46,295 bases of DNA from Porticoccaceae bacterium (GTDB lineage: Bacteria > Pseudomonadota > Gammaproteobacteria > Pseudomonadales > Porticoccaceae): positions 1 to 46,295 of the forward strand of contig DUBX01000054.1 in assembly GCA_012960115.1 (NCBI GenBank), in the 5' to 3' direction. Made by a program: the position numbers and the translations under genes. This document shows, one piece after another, positions 36,394 through 44,688 of this stretch. Numbering within the stretch: the stretch's first letter is position 1; each line of letters starts with the position of its first letter. The notes beneath the pieces are model-generated. The model saw only the letters and a list, made by a program, of their open reading frames with translations, searched no databases and had not been told where the DNA came from.

Positions 36394-38196
36394 GTGAAAA
36401 AAAGTCTGAAGGGCTCAGCCCAGTCTGTTGTGTCGCCACTTGCCGCGGCGGTAATTAGTGTTGATGTTGAACTAGGTCAGGCGGTGGCAGAAAATCAGAT
36501 TATCGCGACCGTAGAATCAATGAAAATGCAGACCGCTCTTGTTGCGCCTGTCTCTGGGGTTGTTTTGGAGATCGGGGTGACGGTGGGCCAGACTGTCCAG
36601 ACAGGGCATGTGGTTTGCAAGATTACCGAAGTCGATGCGCCACCCGAAGAAGACAAAACGCCTATTGATCAGCAGCCACAATCTGATGGCCCCCTTGAAA
36701 AACTTAATCAGCAGCTACATTACAGCCTCGATAGCGGACGCCAAACGGCAGTTAATAAACGTCATGCCAAAGGTTATCGAACGGCTCGGGAGAACCTTGC
36801 CCAGCTATGTGATACCGACTCTTTTGTTGAATATGGCCAACTTGCTGTGGCGGCCCAACGCGATAGAATCAGTGGTGAGGATTTAAAAGTTCAAACCGCG
36901 GCCGATGGTGTGATCACAGGTTTAGCCACTATCAATAGCGAGCAATTTGGCAGTGCGGCCACACAGGTTGCTGTTATCGTTAATGATTACACCGTGTTGG
37001 CGGGCACACAGGGTTATTTCCACCACCGCAAAATTGACCGGATGTTGAAACAAGTTCAAGAGTCTTTTCTGCCAGTGGTTATGTATACCGAGGGCGGCGG
37101 CGGCCGGCCTGGAGATACCGACGTCAAAACTCAAATCGCCGGATTAGACGTACCCACCTTTGCTAGCTGGGCTGGCCTTAGTGGGCAGGTGCCGATGATC
37201 GCAGTTAACAATGGGTATTGTTTTGCCGGTAATGCAGCCTTATTTGGTTGCGCTGACATCCGCATTGCAACCAAGACATCATGGATCGGTATGGCTGGGC
37301 CCGCCATGATCGAAGGTGGAGGTCTGGGCAGTTTTGCACCGACAGACATAGGCCCCATTGGTGTGCAGGCAGAAAACGGCGTAGTAGATTTGGTGGCCGA
37401 TGACGAGGCCCATGCGACGCAATTAACTCAGCAGTGTTTGGGTTATTTTCAGGGAACCCAAGACGATTGGGAATGTGCTGATCAAACTGAGTTGCGCGAT
37501 ATGATGCCTGCAGACAGGCGCTATGTGTACGATGTACGGTTGATGGTTAACCACCTTGTGGATACACACAGTTTTCTCGAGCTTACTCCAGCCTATGGCT
37601 GCGCGGTGGTGACTGGGTTTGCTCGTATTGAGGGCAGGGCGATCGGTTTAATTGCTAATGACTGCCAAATGCTAGGGGGTGCGGTAGATGCAGAAGCTGC
37701 TGAGAAAACCGCAAGATTTATAACTCTGTGTGATAATTTTGATATCCCTATTCTTTCATTGTGCGATAGCCCAGGCTTTATGGTCGGGCCTGCAAGTGAA
37801 GAACAGGGCGCGGTGCGTCGCATGGCTCAGTTATTTATCGCTGGTGCTAAATTGAATACATCTCTGGTGACGATTTTCTTACGCAAAGGTTATGGTCTAG
37901 GGGCCATGGCCATGGCTGGTGGCAGTTTTCATAAGCCGATCTACAGTGCAGCTTGGCCTAGCGGTGAGTTCGGTGGTATGGGTCTAGAGGGTGCTGTTCG
38001 TTTAGGCTTTAAAAAAGAGCTTGCGGCAATGCCAGATGACTCTCAAAGAGAGGCCCTATTTACAGAGCTCGTTGAGAAAATGTATGAACAAGGCAAAGCC
38101 ACTGAGGCAGCTGCGCACTTGGAGATTGACGCGGTAATTGATCCTGCCGACACTCGGGATCTTATTATCAAGGCGTTTAATAGCCGAACTAGCTGA
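36394..38196 (+). CDS. Biotinyl domain fused to an acyl-CoA carboxylase carboxyltransferase
   Basis: Protein of 600 aa from the chosen start. An N-terminal biotinyl domain (about 8-78) carries the biotinylation motif VESMKMQ (Lys44). A charged, Pro/Gln-rich linker (about 80-105) leads to a carboxyltransferase with N and C halves (about 110-600): TEGGGGRPGDTD, NNGYCFAGNAALFGCAD, CDSPGFMVGP and LRKGYGLGAMAMAGG. AAGGA at 36381-36385 is 8 nt before GTG 36394; an upstream in-frame ATG at 36331 lies inside the previous gene with no such site. No biotin carboxylase gene is in the window, so it must use one in trans or act as a transcarboxylase/decarboxylase. Confidence 0.83.
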   Translation: MKKSLKGSAQSVVSPLAAAVISVDVELGQAVAENQIIATVESMKMQTALVAPVSGVVLEIGVTVGQTVQTGHVVCKITEVDAPPEEDKTPIDQQPQSDGPLEKLNQQLHYSLDSGRQTAVNKRHAKGYRTARENLAQLCDTDSFVEYGQLAVAAQRDRISGEDLKVQTAADGVITGLATINSEQFGSAATQVAVIVNDYTVLAGTQGYFHHRKIDRMLKQVQESFLPVVMYTEGGGGRPGDTDVKTQIAGLDVPTFASWAGLSGQVPMIAVNNGYCFAGNAALFGCADIRIATKTSWIGMAGPAMIEGGGLGSFAPTDIGPIGVQAENGVVDLVADDEAHATQLTQQCLGYFQGTQDDWECADQTELRDMMPADRRYVYDVRLMVNHLVDTHSFLELTPAYGCAVVTGFARIEGRAIGLIANDCQMLGGAVDAEAAEKTARFITLCDNFDIPILSLCDSPGFMVGPASEEQGAVRRMAQLFIAGAKLNTSLVTIFLRKGYGLGAMAMAGGSFHKPIYSAAWPSGEFGGMGLEGAVRLGFKKELAAMPDDSQREALFTELVEKMYEQGKATEAAAHLEIDAVIDPADTRDLIIKAFNSRTS

Positions 38197-38226
38197 AATG
38201 TAGGGCCAATAAACTGAGGTAATGCA

Positions 38227-39441
38227 GTGAACGTAACTAATGCACAGACCATGGACTTTAAAAACCCCTTTGATAGTTGGAAATCCATAGCGATCAGTTT
38301 ATACATGACGCTAATTGGTTATGGTGTGTTGGTGGGTATTCCGGTGATCAGTACCGCCTGGGTGACTTTGTTGGGGTTCACTGAGATTGAGGTTGGGCGT
38401 GTTGCTGGTGCTGATTTGGGCGGGTTATCACTGGGCGCCGTCGCAACCGCAGTGTTTATCGCTAAGGTCAATCGGCGCTGGTTAGTTGTCATAGGCCTAT
38501 CTATTGCGGTGATTGCTAACCTGCTGTGCATCACCATTGTCGATTATAATCAGGTGTTGTGGCTTCGTTTACTGGCAGGGGTGGGTAGTGGCATATACAC
38601 CGCAGTGGCGGTGGCCTCTCTAGGCGCTAGCTCTAAACCGGCACGAGCCTATAACGCCATGTTATTTGCCTTTGCATTTTCTCAAGCATTAGAAATGCAT
38701 TTTTTACCGTTGCTCCCTATGGCGGGCGTGTATACTGTATTTATTGTCTGTTTCTTGCTGACAATACCCTTTATACACTGGATTCCGGCTTATGCTGAAC
38801 CTGACGATGTTCAGTCAGAGCACCTTTCACAAGACCCCTCGGCTGACAGCTTGTCGCACCAGAACATTCCTGCTTACGTCCCATGGCTATGTTTATTTGC
38901 AATAGTCGTTGCCTATATCAATATAGGCGCCTACTGGACCTATATTGAGCTTGCCGCGCTGGCGGACAAGGCTAACCCAGAGTGGATAGGCCAAGTCTTA
39001 ACCTGGTCATCATTGTGTAGCATAGTAGGCTGTTTATTTGCCACGGTATTAAGTAATCGGTATGGCTTGTTGAGACCATTGCTGGTGACACTGTTAACTG
39101 TTTCGGTGATTGTAGGTATGTTAGCCAATGGCATTACTGACACGACTTTCTTTGTCAGTGTTTTTGCTTTTAATTTTTTATGGATTTTTAACGATGTTTA
39201 TCAGATGTCGATCATTGCCAATGTCGATAAATCTGGGCGCTTTGCGGCATTGATGCCAGCTGCGCAGGGTCTTGGTCAAATTATCGGGCCTAATATGGCG
39301 GCCTCAATACTCGGCTTAAATTTAGGTTACTCAGGCGTATTTGTGATGTGCGCCGCCGCCGCCTTCATCGCCATGTTGATTTATGGCTTTATGTACCTTC
39401 GACTTAAAAGAACCATACCTGCGTTGGCCTATGCAACGTAA
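38227..39441 (+). CDS. MFS transporter
   Basis: Twelve-helix major facilitator protein of 404 aa with a central cytoplasmic loop at about residues 195-215 (rich in Asp, Ser, Gln). The first-half pattern ADLGGLSLGAVATAVFIAKVNRR resembles the loop 2-3 signature. The start is GTG 38227 with GAGG 7 nt upstream; the ATG at 38251 is an alternative. It follows the carboxyltransferase gene by 30 nt and may be co-transcribed. The substrate is unknown. Confidence 0.82.
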   Translation: MNVTNAQTMDFKNPFDSWKSIAISLYMTLIGYGVLVGIPVISTAWVTLLGFTEIEVGRVAGADLGGLSLGAVATAVFIAKVNRRWLVVIGLSIAVIANLLCITIVDYNQVLWLRLLAGVGSGIYTAVAVASLGASSKPARAYNAMLFAFAFSQALEMHFLPLLPMAGVYTVFIVCFLLTIPFIHWIPAYAEPDDVQSEHLSQDPSADSLSHQNIPAYVPWLCLFAIVVAYINIGAYWTYIELAALADKANPEWIGQVLTWSSLCSIVGCLFATVLSNRYGLLRPLLVTLLTVSVIVGMLANGITDTTFFVSVFAFNFLWIFNDVYQMSIIANVDKSGRFAALMPAAQGLGQIIGPNMAASILGLNLGYSGVFVMCAAAAFIAMLIYGFMYLRLKRTIPALAYAT

Positions 39442-39944
39442 GTTCCATGCTTTTTGGCGTCAACGCTTAAGTCGCAAAGTGTGACGCCTTCATCCTATGT
39501 AGCCTAGTTATTTATGATTTTTCAAAGGCTTCGAGGTGCTTAGACAGCATGCAGTTGAGGGAAAAACAGTAAGGCAAGTTGATATTTTTGAGTCGCGTTT
39601 AGGTTGTATGGTTATTAAGGCGCCGGGCTATGGAATTAGAAGACATAACAACTGGTGTAGCAGGTAATTACGTAGTATTTATTTGCTTTATTTTAGTTAA
39701 AGCGGCTTTGACAATGAACTACCGGAGTGTCAATATCATGAAACACAAAGGTCAGAGTGGTTCCTAATGCTTGGCCTAGACTATGTTGAAGAAGCGCCTT
39801 AGGGGGGCACTAATGTTAACTACATTGCGCAATTTGACAAATAGAACCATCGGCCACAATTAGTTTCTTTTTTAAATGGGTATATGAACCGACCACATAA
39901 CGCAGTTGCTAAACGATCATGGTACTTGATTACGAGGTGTTAAA
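39442..39944. other. 503-bp intergenic region, A+T-rich
   Basis: No convincing gene. An inverted repeat just after the MFS stop (GGCGTCA at 39456-39462, TGACGCC at 39482-39488, 19-nt loop) could end transcription but lacks a following T-run. A heat-shock promoter for the downstream hspQ was looked for and not found. Only fragments of ORFs under 20 codons are open; this may be decayed sequence. Confidence 0.4.
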
Positions 39945-40274
39945 TTGGGGACAGTAACCAATATAAATAGAGCCAAGTTATCTATTGGAGCGCTTATCCA
40001 TCACAAATTATTTGGCTATCGAGGGGTAATTGTAGATGTTGATCAGAAGTTTCAATCTACCGAAGAGTGGTACGAATTTGTCGCTAAATCAAGACCACCT
40101 AAAAACAAACCTTGGTATCATGTTTTAGTTCATGACAATGAACAAATTACCTATGTAGCAGAACAAAATCTAGAGCCCGACAATTGCGAAGACCCTATCA
40201 AACACTCCATGATAGATCACTTCTTTAACAGTTTTGAGCATGGGCATTATGTTCTCAAGGATAAGGCTAACTAA
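39945..40274 (+). CDS. hspQ: Heat shock protein HspQ / YccV-like hemimethylated-DNA-binding domain protein
   Basis: Protein of 109 aa, close to the usual 105. Visible family blocks: SIGALIHHKLFGYRGVIVDVD at the N terminus, RPPKNKPWYHVLVHD in the middle, and TYVAEQNLEPD with FFNSFEHGHYV at the end. In E. coli HspQ binds hemimethylated oriC DNA and modulates Lon. The start is TTG 39945, with GAGG at 39934-39937 (7-nt spacing); no ATG fits the conserved start. It is first of three short genes in the same direction. Base composition is about one third G+C in the line counted, lower than the left part of the window. Confidence 0.88.
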   Translation: MGTVTNINRAKLSIGALIHHKLFGYRGVIVDVDQKFQSTEEWYEFVAKSRPPKNKPWYHVLVHDNEQITYVAEQNLEPDNCEDPIKHSMIDHFFNSFEHGHYVLKDKAN

Positions 40275-40287
40275 CAAAGGAAGCATG

Positions 40288-40560
40288 ATGATGAGTAAAC
40301 CTGCACGAGCATCTGATACACCTTATCCAGTAGAAGTTGAATCGGGTAAAACATACTTTTGGTGTGCCTGTGGCCAAAGCAAAATACAACCATTTTGTGA
40401 TGGTTCTCATAAAGATACTAACTTCACACCAGTAAAATATGAAGCAACAGAATCACAAAAGGTTTTTTTCTGCGGTTGCAAACTTACAGAATCTCAACCC
40501 ATGTGTGATGGTACCCATAAAGAAACAGAGCGAGTTCATCAATCATTGCTTTTCGATTAA
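40288..40560 (+). CDS. Twin CDGSH iron-sulfur domain protein
   Basis: Protein of 90 aa with two CDGSH zinc-finger-like [2Fe-2S] motifs: CACGQSKIQPFCDGSH and CGCKLTESQPMCDGTH, each matching C-x-C-x(2)-S/T-x(3)-P-x-C-D-G-x-H. Twin-CDGSH proteins (MitoNEET relatives) bind two [2Fe-2S] clusters with 3Cys:1His ligation; the role in bacteria is thought to be redox or cluster transfer. Three consecutive ATGs (40285, 40288, 40291) follow AAAGGAAG; spacing favours the second or third. It lies 13 nt after hspQ. Confidence 0.9.
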   Translation: MMSKPARASDTPYPVEVESGKTYFWCACGQSKIQPFCDGSHKDTNFTPVKYEATESQKVFFCGCKLTESQPMCDGTHKETERVHQSLLFD

Positions 40561-40589
40561 ACGCAATACCTCGATAAAGAGAGGAAATA

Positions 40590-40820
40590 ATGGAAACACC
40601 GTTTCATACTATAGCTTCGTTATTTGATCAATTGGGACTAGAGAGTACAGATGCAGCAATTGAGGATTTTATCAATAGAAATGGACCGTTACCAAGTAGT
40701 GTGGAGTTATACAAAGCAGATTTCTGGACAGGTTCACAGGCGTCGTTTTTCAAACAAATGATAGATGAAGATGCTGATTGGGCTGAAATAGTTGATCAAC
40801 TAGATGCCATGCTGCGTTGA
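40590..40820 (+). CDS. DUF2789 family protein
   Basis: Acidic helical protein of 76 aa. The order PFHTIASLFDQLGL, then FINRNGPLP, FWTGSQASFFKQMIDEDADW and a final short helix is the DUF2789 pattern, a small gammaproteobacterial family of unknown function. A GAGAGGAAA ribosome site precedes the ATG. It is the third gene of a short unit with hspQ and the CDGSH gene, 29 nt after the latter. Confidence 0.85.
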   Translation: METPFHTIASLFDQLGLESTDAAIEDFINRNGPLPSSVELYKADFWTGSQASFFKQMIDEDADWAEIVDQLDAMLR

Positions 40821-40954
40821 TGAGACATCATGATCAGAGCAGCTCAACCTTAGCCATTGAGCCTATGCTTAATTATCGCTCAGGAAAGAATTCAAGACGG
40901 CATCTCCTGCATGTATTTCATAATTGATGCTATATTATCCCTAACTATCGGAGC

Positions 40955-41272
40955 TTAATTTCCATCGATAATATCATCGACCCAACACATAGCAGCAGCA
41001 ACATTGGGGAATCCGATCGTACTCGTCAGTAGAATGAGTGTGTGATAAATCGCTTCCTGATCTACACCCACATCTATCGCCCTTTTAGCATGACTGTGCA
41101 CAGCGCCTTCAGAACGTATGGCGGCAGCGCCAGCAAGCTGAATTAACTGTGCTGTTTTTTCATCGATAGGACCGAATGCTTTAACAGCTGTACCCAAGGC
41201 TTCAACAGTTTCTATAAAATTCGGATGACTATTCTTAATTTTCAAATACGTACTGGAAGGATTTGTTGTCAT
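40955..41272 (-). CDS. Carboxymuconolactone decarboxylase / AhpD-like protein without the CxxC pair
   Basis: Small all-helical protein of 105 aa. The core EKTAQLIQLAGAAAIRSEGAVHSHAKRAIDVGV, followed by EAIYHTLILLTSTIGFPNVAAAM, matches the CMD/AhpD fold. AhpD peroxidase-type members have CxxC plus His in this helix; here the cysteines are absent and only the His remains, so thiol-peroxidase activity is unlikely. A strong AGGAG precedes the ATG. It is convergent with the DUF2789 gene and divergent from the bioB region. Function unknown. Confidence 0.78.
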   Translation of the reverse strand: MTTNPSSTYLKIKNSHPNFIETVEALGTAVKAFGPIDEKTAQLIQLAGAAAIRSEGAVHSHAKRAIDVGVDQEAIYHTLILLTSTIGFPNVAAAMCWVDDIIDGN

Positions 41273-41587
41273 GCTTATCTCCTTTTAAAATTAATGATCT
41301 GATACTTACCCTAGATCACCGTTGATTAAATGAAATTTTATGCACTGGTTATTATCAGTTGGGAAAAAGGCAAGCTATTACGCATTTCACGCAATTTTAG
41401 AAGCACAATTTTCGAATCTGGTTGTCCAGGTAAATCTGGAAAATCTTCGCGCAGTTTGGTGATCAGCGATGGCTTATGCAAACGAAAAAACGTGTTGACC
41501 TCCTTTACCGAAGCAATAGTCGATACCAACGCCTGCGCCGGATTTTGGTTCGGGGCTTCTTTATACTAGCTTATTCTTTTAAAGAAA
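41273..41587. other. Non-coding or decayed region upstream of the bioB control region
   Basis: Two overlapping short ORFs are open here, plus strand 41330-41569 (79 aa) and minus strand 41338-41529 (63 aa, open upstream to a TAG near 41565). Neither has a clear ribosome site or a recognisable domain. The minus-strand frame reads more like protein (DFPDLPGQPDSKIVLLKLRE) and may be a gene remnant. I make no functional call. Confidence 0.3.
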
Positions 41588-41618
41588 GCTGACGGTATTT
41601 AATTAGGGCGAGCGCCAC

Positions 41619-41651
41619 ATGTTAACCATATATTTAAAATTAGGTTGACAT
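41619..41651 (+). promoter_or_regulatory. BirA operator upstream of bioB
   Basis: ATGTTAACC (41619-41627), a 15-nt spacer, then GGTTGACAT (41643-41651). The arms are complementary at 8 of 9 positions, and each matches the known gammaproteobacterial BirA site (TTGTAAACC-N14-16-GGTTTACAA) at 7 of 9. The right arm overlaps the -35 box, as expected for repression by biotinyl-AMP-bound BirA. Functional assignment is inference from the consensus. Confidence 0.75.
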
Positions 41652-41672
41652 CGTTCTGTGAGGCTCTATTAT
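41645..41672 (+). promoter_or_regulatory. bioB promoter (-35 TTGACA, -10 TATTAT)
   Basis: A perfect sigma-70 -35 TTGACA (41645-41650), a 16-nt spacer and -10 TATTAT (41667-41672, 5 of 6) lie 36 nt upstream of the bioB ATG. The -35 is embedded in the right arm of the BirA operator. Confidence 0.7.
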
Positions 41673-41707
41673 TTGCGGCCTATCCATTGATTTATCGGAG
41701 TTTGGCC

Positions 41708-42694
41708 ATGTCATCTCAAGAAGGCTCTGTGGTTCGCCACGATTGGACCCGTGAACATGTCCTCGCCCTGTTTAATCAGCCTTTTAATGATTTGCTATTT
41801 GACGCGCAAGTGACTCATCGCAGGTACTTTGATCCGAATCAGGTGCAACTCAGTACTCTGTTGTCCATTAAGACCGGCGCTTGCCCAGAGGACTGTAAAT
41901 ACTGTCCTCAGAGTGCGCGCTATGACACTGGTTTGGAAAAAGAGAAATTGTTGAAAGTTGAGCAGGTGATAGAGGCGGCTAAGATCGCTAAAGCCAGTGG
42001 CTCCAGTCGTTTTTGTATGGGCGCCGCTTGGCGTTCGCCTCATGACCGAGATATCCCCGCAGTTGCCGAGATGATTCGCGAAGTAAAAGCGCTGGGTCTG
42101 GAGACTTGCATGACTCTGGGTATGCTGAGTGAGGGTCAGTCCGAGAAGTTGGCGGACGCCGGCTTGGACTATTACAACCACAATCTGGATACCTCCAAAG
42201 AATTTTACGGTGAGGTGATCACCACCCGAACCTATCAAGATCGTCTCAATACGTTAGCCAATGTGCGTAACTCGGGAATGAAGGTCTGTGCTGGCGGTAT
42301 TGTCGGCATGGGCGAAGAGCAGAAAGATCGTGCGGGCTTGTTGATGGAATTAGCCAATTTGCCGGTGCACCCTGAATCTGTACCGATTAATATGCTGGTG
42401 AGGGTGGCAGGAACACCAATGGCCAATGAAGAGGATTTAGACCCCTTTGAATTTATTCGCACCATTGCCGTTGCTCGACTGATGATGCCTAAATCCTATG
42501 TGCGGCTGTCTGCGGGCCGCGAGGAGATGAACGAACAGATGCAGGCAATGGCATTTATGGCTGGCGCCAACTCGATTTTCTACTGTGAAAAATTGCTCAC
42601 TACAGCCAATCCGAAAGCAAACACTGATATGCAGTTGCTTGGGCGACTGGGTATTAAACCTGAAGAGTATCAGGCCGTGAAGGATAGCCAGTAA
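41708..42694 (+). CDS. bioB: Biotin synthase
   Basis: Radical SAM enzyme of 328 aa converting dethiobiotin to biotin. The SAM [4Fe-4S] motif CxxxCxxC is C59-PED-C63-KY-C66. The auxiliary-cluster cysteines appear in [20 protein letters not shown] and KVCAGGIVG, and the arginine in VRLSAGR. The ATG at 41708 is chosen because GGAG (41697-41700) is 7 nt upstream and conserved sequence starts here; the longer frame from 41645 would begin inside the -35 box. It has its own BirA-type control region and converges on bioD. Part of it is duplicated at the window's right edge. Confidence 0.95.
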   Translation: MSSQEGSVVRHDWTREHVLALFNQPFNDLLFDAQVTHRRYFDPNQVQLSTLLSIKTGACPEDCKYCPQSARYDTGLEKEKLLKVEQVIEAAKIAKASGSSRFCMGAAWRSPHDRDIPAVAEMIREVKALGLETCMTLGMLSEGQSEKLADAGLDYYNHNLDTSKEFYGEVITTRTYQDRLNTLANVRNSGMKVCAGGIVGMGEEQKDRAGLLMELANLPVHPESVPINMLVRVAGTPMANEEDLDPFEFIRTIAVARLMMPKSYVRLSAGREEMNEQMQAMAFMAGANSIFYCEKLLTTANPKANTDMQLLGRLGIKPEEYQAVKDSQ

Positions 42695-42764
42695 CAGGAA
42701 GACGATGCTCTTTAGTTATTAGTGTAGACGAATCTAGCTAACACTCTTTGCTGAGGGCCTTTGT

Positions 42765-42893
42765 ATGGCTATCGAGGTTGCCACTAGATCGAGGGAGATT
42801 GCCACTGTTACCGACACTCCGGAAACTAAGAAGGTTTTGATGCCTATAAAAAAGGGGCTGAAAGAGAAGTTCTATTCGCTTATAAAAAGATAA
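42765..42893 (+). CDS. Possible small protein of 42 aa downstream of bioB
   Basis: A plus-strand ORF from ATG 42765 to TAA 42893 has AGGG at 42754-42757, 7 nt before the start. Its product is Thr/Glu-rich then basic (ending IKKGLKEKFYSLIKR). It occupies most of the gap between bioB and the convergent bioD. No family is recognised; it may be a remnant of a gene that followed bioB before the cassette arrived, or chance. Confidence 0.3.
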   Translation: MAIEVATRSREIATVTDTPETKKVLMPIKKGLKEKFYSLIKR

Positions 42894-42899
42894 ATGTTG

Positions 42900-43532
42900 T
42901 CAAAAATGTTTTAAAAAAAGTTCTTTTAATATTGTTGAGTTAATCTGCTCAATCATGGGTATTTCGGCCAATACAGTTGTATCACCATATTTTTCAATGG
43001 CCTTGCGGTTAATTGTGTTAATGTCTCCATTCAAAATGACACCTAACACATCAACACCACTTCTTTTCAATTGCTCAAGAGAAAGCAATGTATGGTTTAT
43101 CGTACCCAGAACATTTGAACTTACTAATAGCACGGGTATTTTCAGTTTGACCATCAGGTCAAGGATCATCTGATCCTCATTAATCGGAACCATAATCCCA
43201 CCAGCGCCCTCAATAATGAGATATTCTTCATAAGAAATTTCAGGAAGCAGAAAATCATCAAGCTTGATAGATATATTTTCAGCAGCCGCAGCGGCGTGGG
43301 GCGATAAAGGAAGCGGTAAACGATAAGTTTCAGCAATAAAATGTGACCTATCGAGTTCAGATGTTTTTTGAATCCATTGACTATCGGTGGGTTCTTCCAA
43401 TCCACACTGAATGGGCTTCCAATACTTCGCAGCCAAACCCGATACCAGAATGGATGAAATTACTGTCTTGCCCACATCGGTTCCCGTTCCAGTGACAAAA
43501 ATCCTTTTGGGAAGGTTAGTTTGCATCGGCAT
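42900..43532 (-). CDS. bioD: Dethiobiotin synthetase
   Basis: ATP-dependent carboxylase of 210 aa making dethiobiotin from diaminopelargonic acid. The P-loop is FVTGTGTDVGKT near the N terminus; KPIQCGLEE holds the second-motif Lys, and IIEGAGGIMVPI is the conserved EGAGG block. It overlaps the end of bioF by 17 nt. Two starts are possible, ATG 43532 and ATG 43526; AAGAG upstream gives better spacing (about 7) for the second. Last gene of the bioA-F-D operon. The gene is A+T-rich (37-38% G+C in lines counted). Confidence 0.92.
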   Translation of the reverse strand: MPMQTNLPKRIFVTGTGTDVGKTVISSILVSGLAAKYWKPIQCGLEEPTDSQWIQKTSELDRSHFIAETYRLPLPLSPHAAAAAENISIKLDDFLLPEISYEEYLIIEGAGGIMVPINEDQMILDLMVKLKIPVLLVSSNVLGTINHTLLSLEQLKRSGVDVLGVILNGDINTINRKAIEKYGDTTVLAEIPMIEQINSTILKELFLKHF

Positions 43533-44688
43533 ACTCTTTAAATAATTTTAGTAGATGATCTATCTGCTCCCAGGAATGTTCACTGGATAGAGCTATTCTA
43601 ATTCTTGCTGTTCCCTTGGGAACCGTAGGAGGTCGGATTGCTGTGGCTAATACATTATTTTGTTCGAGCTTGGTTGCTAGTTTTAAGGTTTTAACATTAT
43701 CTCCGATGATAACGGGGATAATTTGGCTCGTGGATTGACCCGTCTTATATCCAAGTTTTTTTAATGAGCTTCTTAGAAAAGTAGCTTTCTCATGTAGTAG
43801 CTTACGCTCAGATTGCATTTTCGGAACTATATCAAGGGCAGCATCAATTGCCCCTAGGACGGATGGAGGCAGAGCCGTGCTAAAAATCAGTCCGCTACAG
43901 TAGTTAATCAAATAATCTCTTGTCGATTGATCACAGGCAATATACGAGCCAAATGAACCGCAAGCCTTGCCAAAAGTTCCTACTACAATTTCAGCCATCT
44001 CCCCATTTGCCAGGCCCATCCCATTGGGCCCTGTTACACCTGTAGCGTGTGCTTCATCCACAATTAATATGGCATTAAACTGCTGGGATAACTCCCGCAG
44101 AGCCTCCAGATCACAGCAATCACCATCCATACTGAATATTGTTTCTGTAATAATCAGTATCCTTGAATACCCCTTATCCTGGTTATCCTTAAGCAATTGT
44201 TTTAAGTGAGTTGTGTCGTTGTGACGAAAGATAAGTTTATCGCAGCGAGCTAGAGTACATCCCTGAACGATGCTGTTATGGTTTAACTCATCAGACAATA
44301 TCAGGGTATTTCTATCCGCCAGGGCAGGGATCAACGTGATATTGGTTTGAAAACCGGAATTAAGTATCAAGGCAGTTTCAGATGATTTAAGTGCAGCCAG
44401 TTTTTCTTCAATTTGTTCTAATCCATCAACATTACCACATATCAAACGAGAGGCAGTTGCACCATTCCCATAACGCTCAATCCAGTCGATTGAGCGTTGT
44501 TTAACATACGGATGTTTGGACAATCCAAGATAATCATTGGAGCTGAAATTAACAAGCTTGTGACCATTCATAATCACTTCCACAGCCGAGATTGGTTTTA
44601 CAGACTTTAGCGTTCGAAATCGATCTTCAGATTTGCGCTTTTCCAGCATGTTCTGGATAAATTGGGTCTTATTTTCTTTTGACAACAT
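43516..44688 (-). CDS. bioF: 8-amino-7-oxononanoate synthase
   Basis: PLP enzyme of 390 aa condensing pimeloyl thioester with alanine. Visible blocks: NFSSNDYLGLSKHP, YGNGATASRLICG, DELNHNSIVQG, VDEAHATGVTGPNGMG and the cofactor lysine in VVGTFGKACGSFGSY. Its ATG shares one base with the bioA stop (TAATG), with GGAG just upstream, and it overlaps bioD, so the three genes are translationally coupled. bioC and bioH-type genes for pimeloyl synthesis are not in the window. Confidence 0.93.
   Translation of the reverse strand: MLSKENKTQFIQNMLEKRKSEDRFRTLKSVKPISAVEVIMNGHKLVNFSSNDYLGLSKHPYVKQRSIDWIERYGNGATASRLICGNVDGLEQIEEKLAALKSSETALILNSGFQTNITLIPALADRNTLILSDELNHNSIVQGCTLARCDKLIFRHNDTTHLKQLLKDNQDKGYSRILIITETIFSMDGDCCDLEALRELSQQFNAILIVDEAHATGVTGPNGMGLANGEMAEIVVGTFGKACGSFGSYIACDQSTRDYLINYCSGLIFSTALPPSVLGAIDAALDIVPKMQSERKLLHEKATFLRSSLKKLGYKTGQSTSQIIPVIIGDNVKTLKLATKLEQNNVLATAIRPPTVPKGTARIRIALSSEHSWEQIDHLLKLFKEYADAN

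Larger units (their letters stand above)
41588..41782 (+). repeat. 195-bp inverted repeat, left copy (bioB promoter and first 25 codons)
   Basis: This segment matches the reverse complement of 46016-46210 over 195 positions with three differences (at 41615, 41651 and 41673). It covers the BirA operator, promoter, ribosome site and codons 1-25 of bioB. The match ends abruptly on both sides. Seen directly by base-by-base comparison. Confidence 0.93.

Noticed and set aside
41330-41569. Plus-strand 79-aa ORF upstream of bioB
   Set aside because: No ribosome site, no recognisable domain, and it overlaps an equally open minus-strand frame.
41645-42694. Longer bioB frame starting at TTG 41645
   Set aside because: That codon is the -35 hexamer of the promoter; the ATG at 41708 has a good ribosome site and matches the BioB start.
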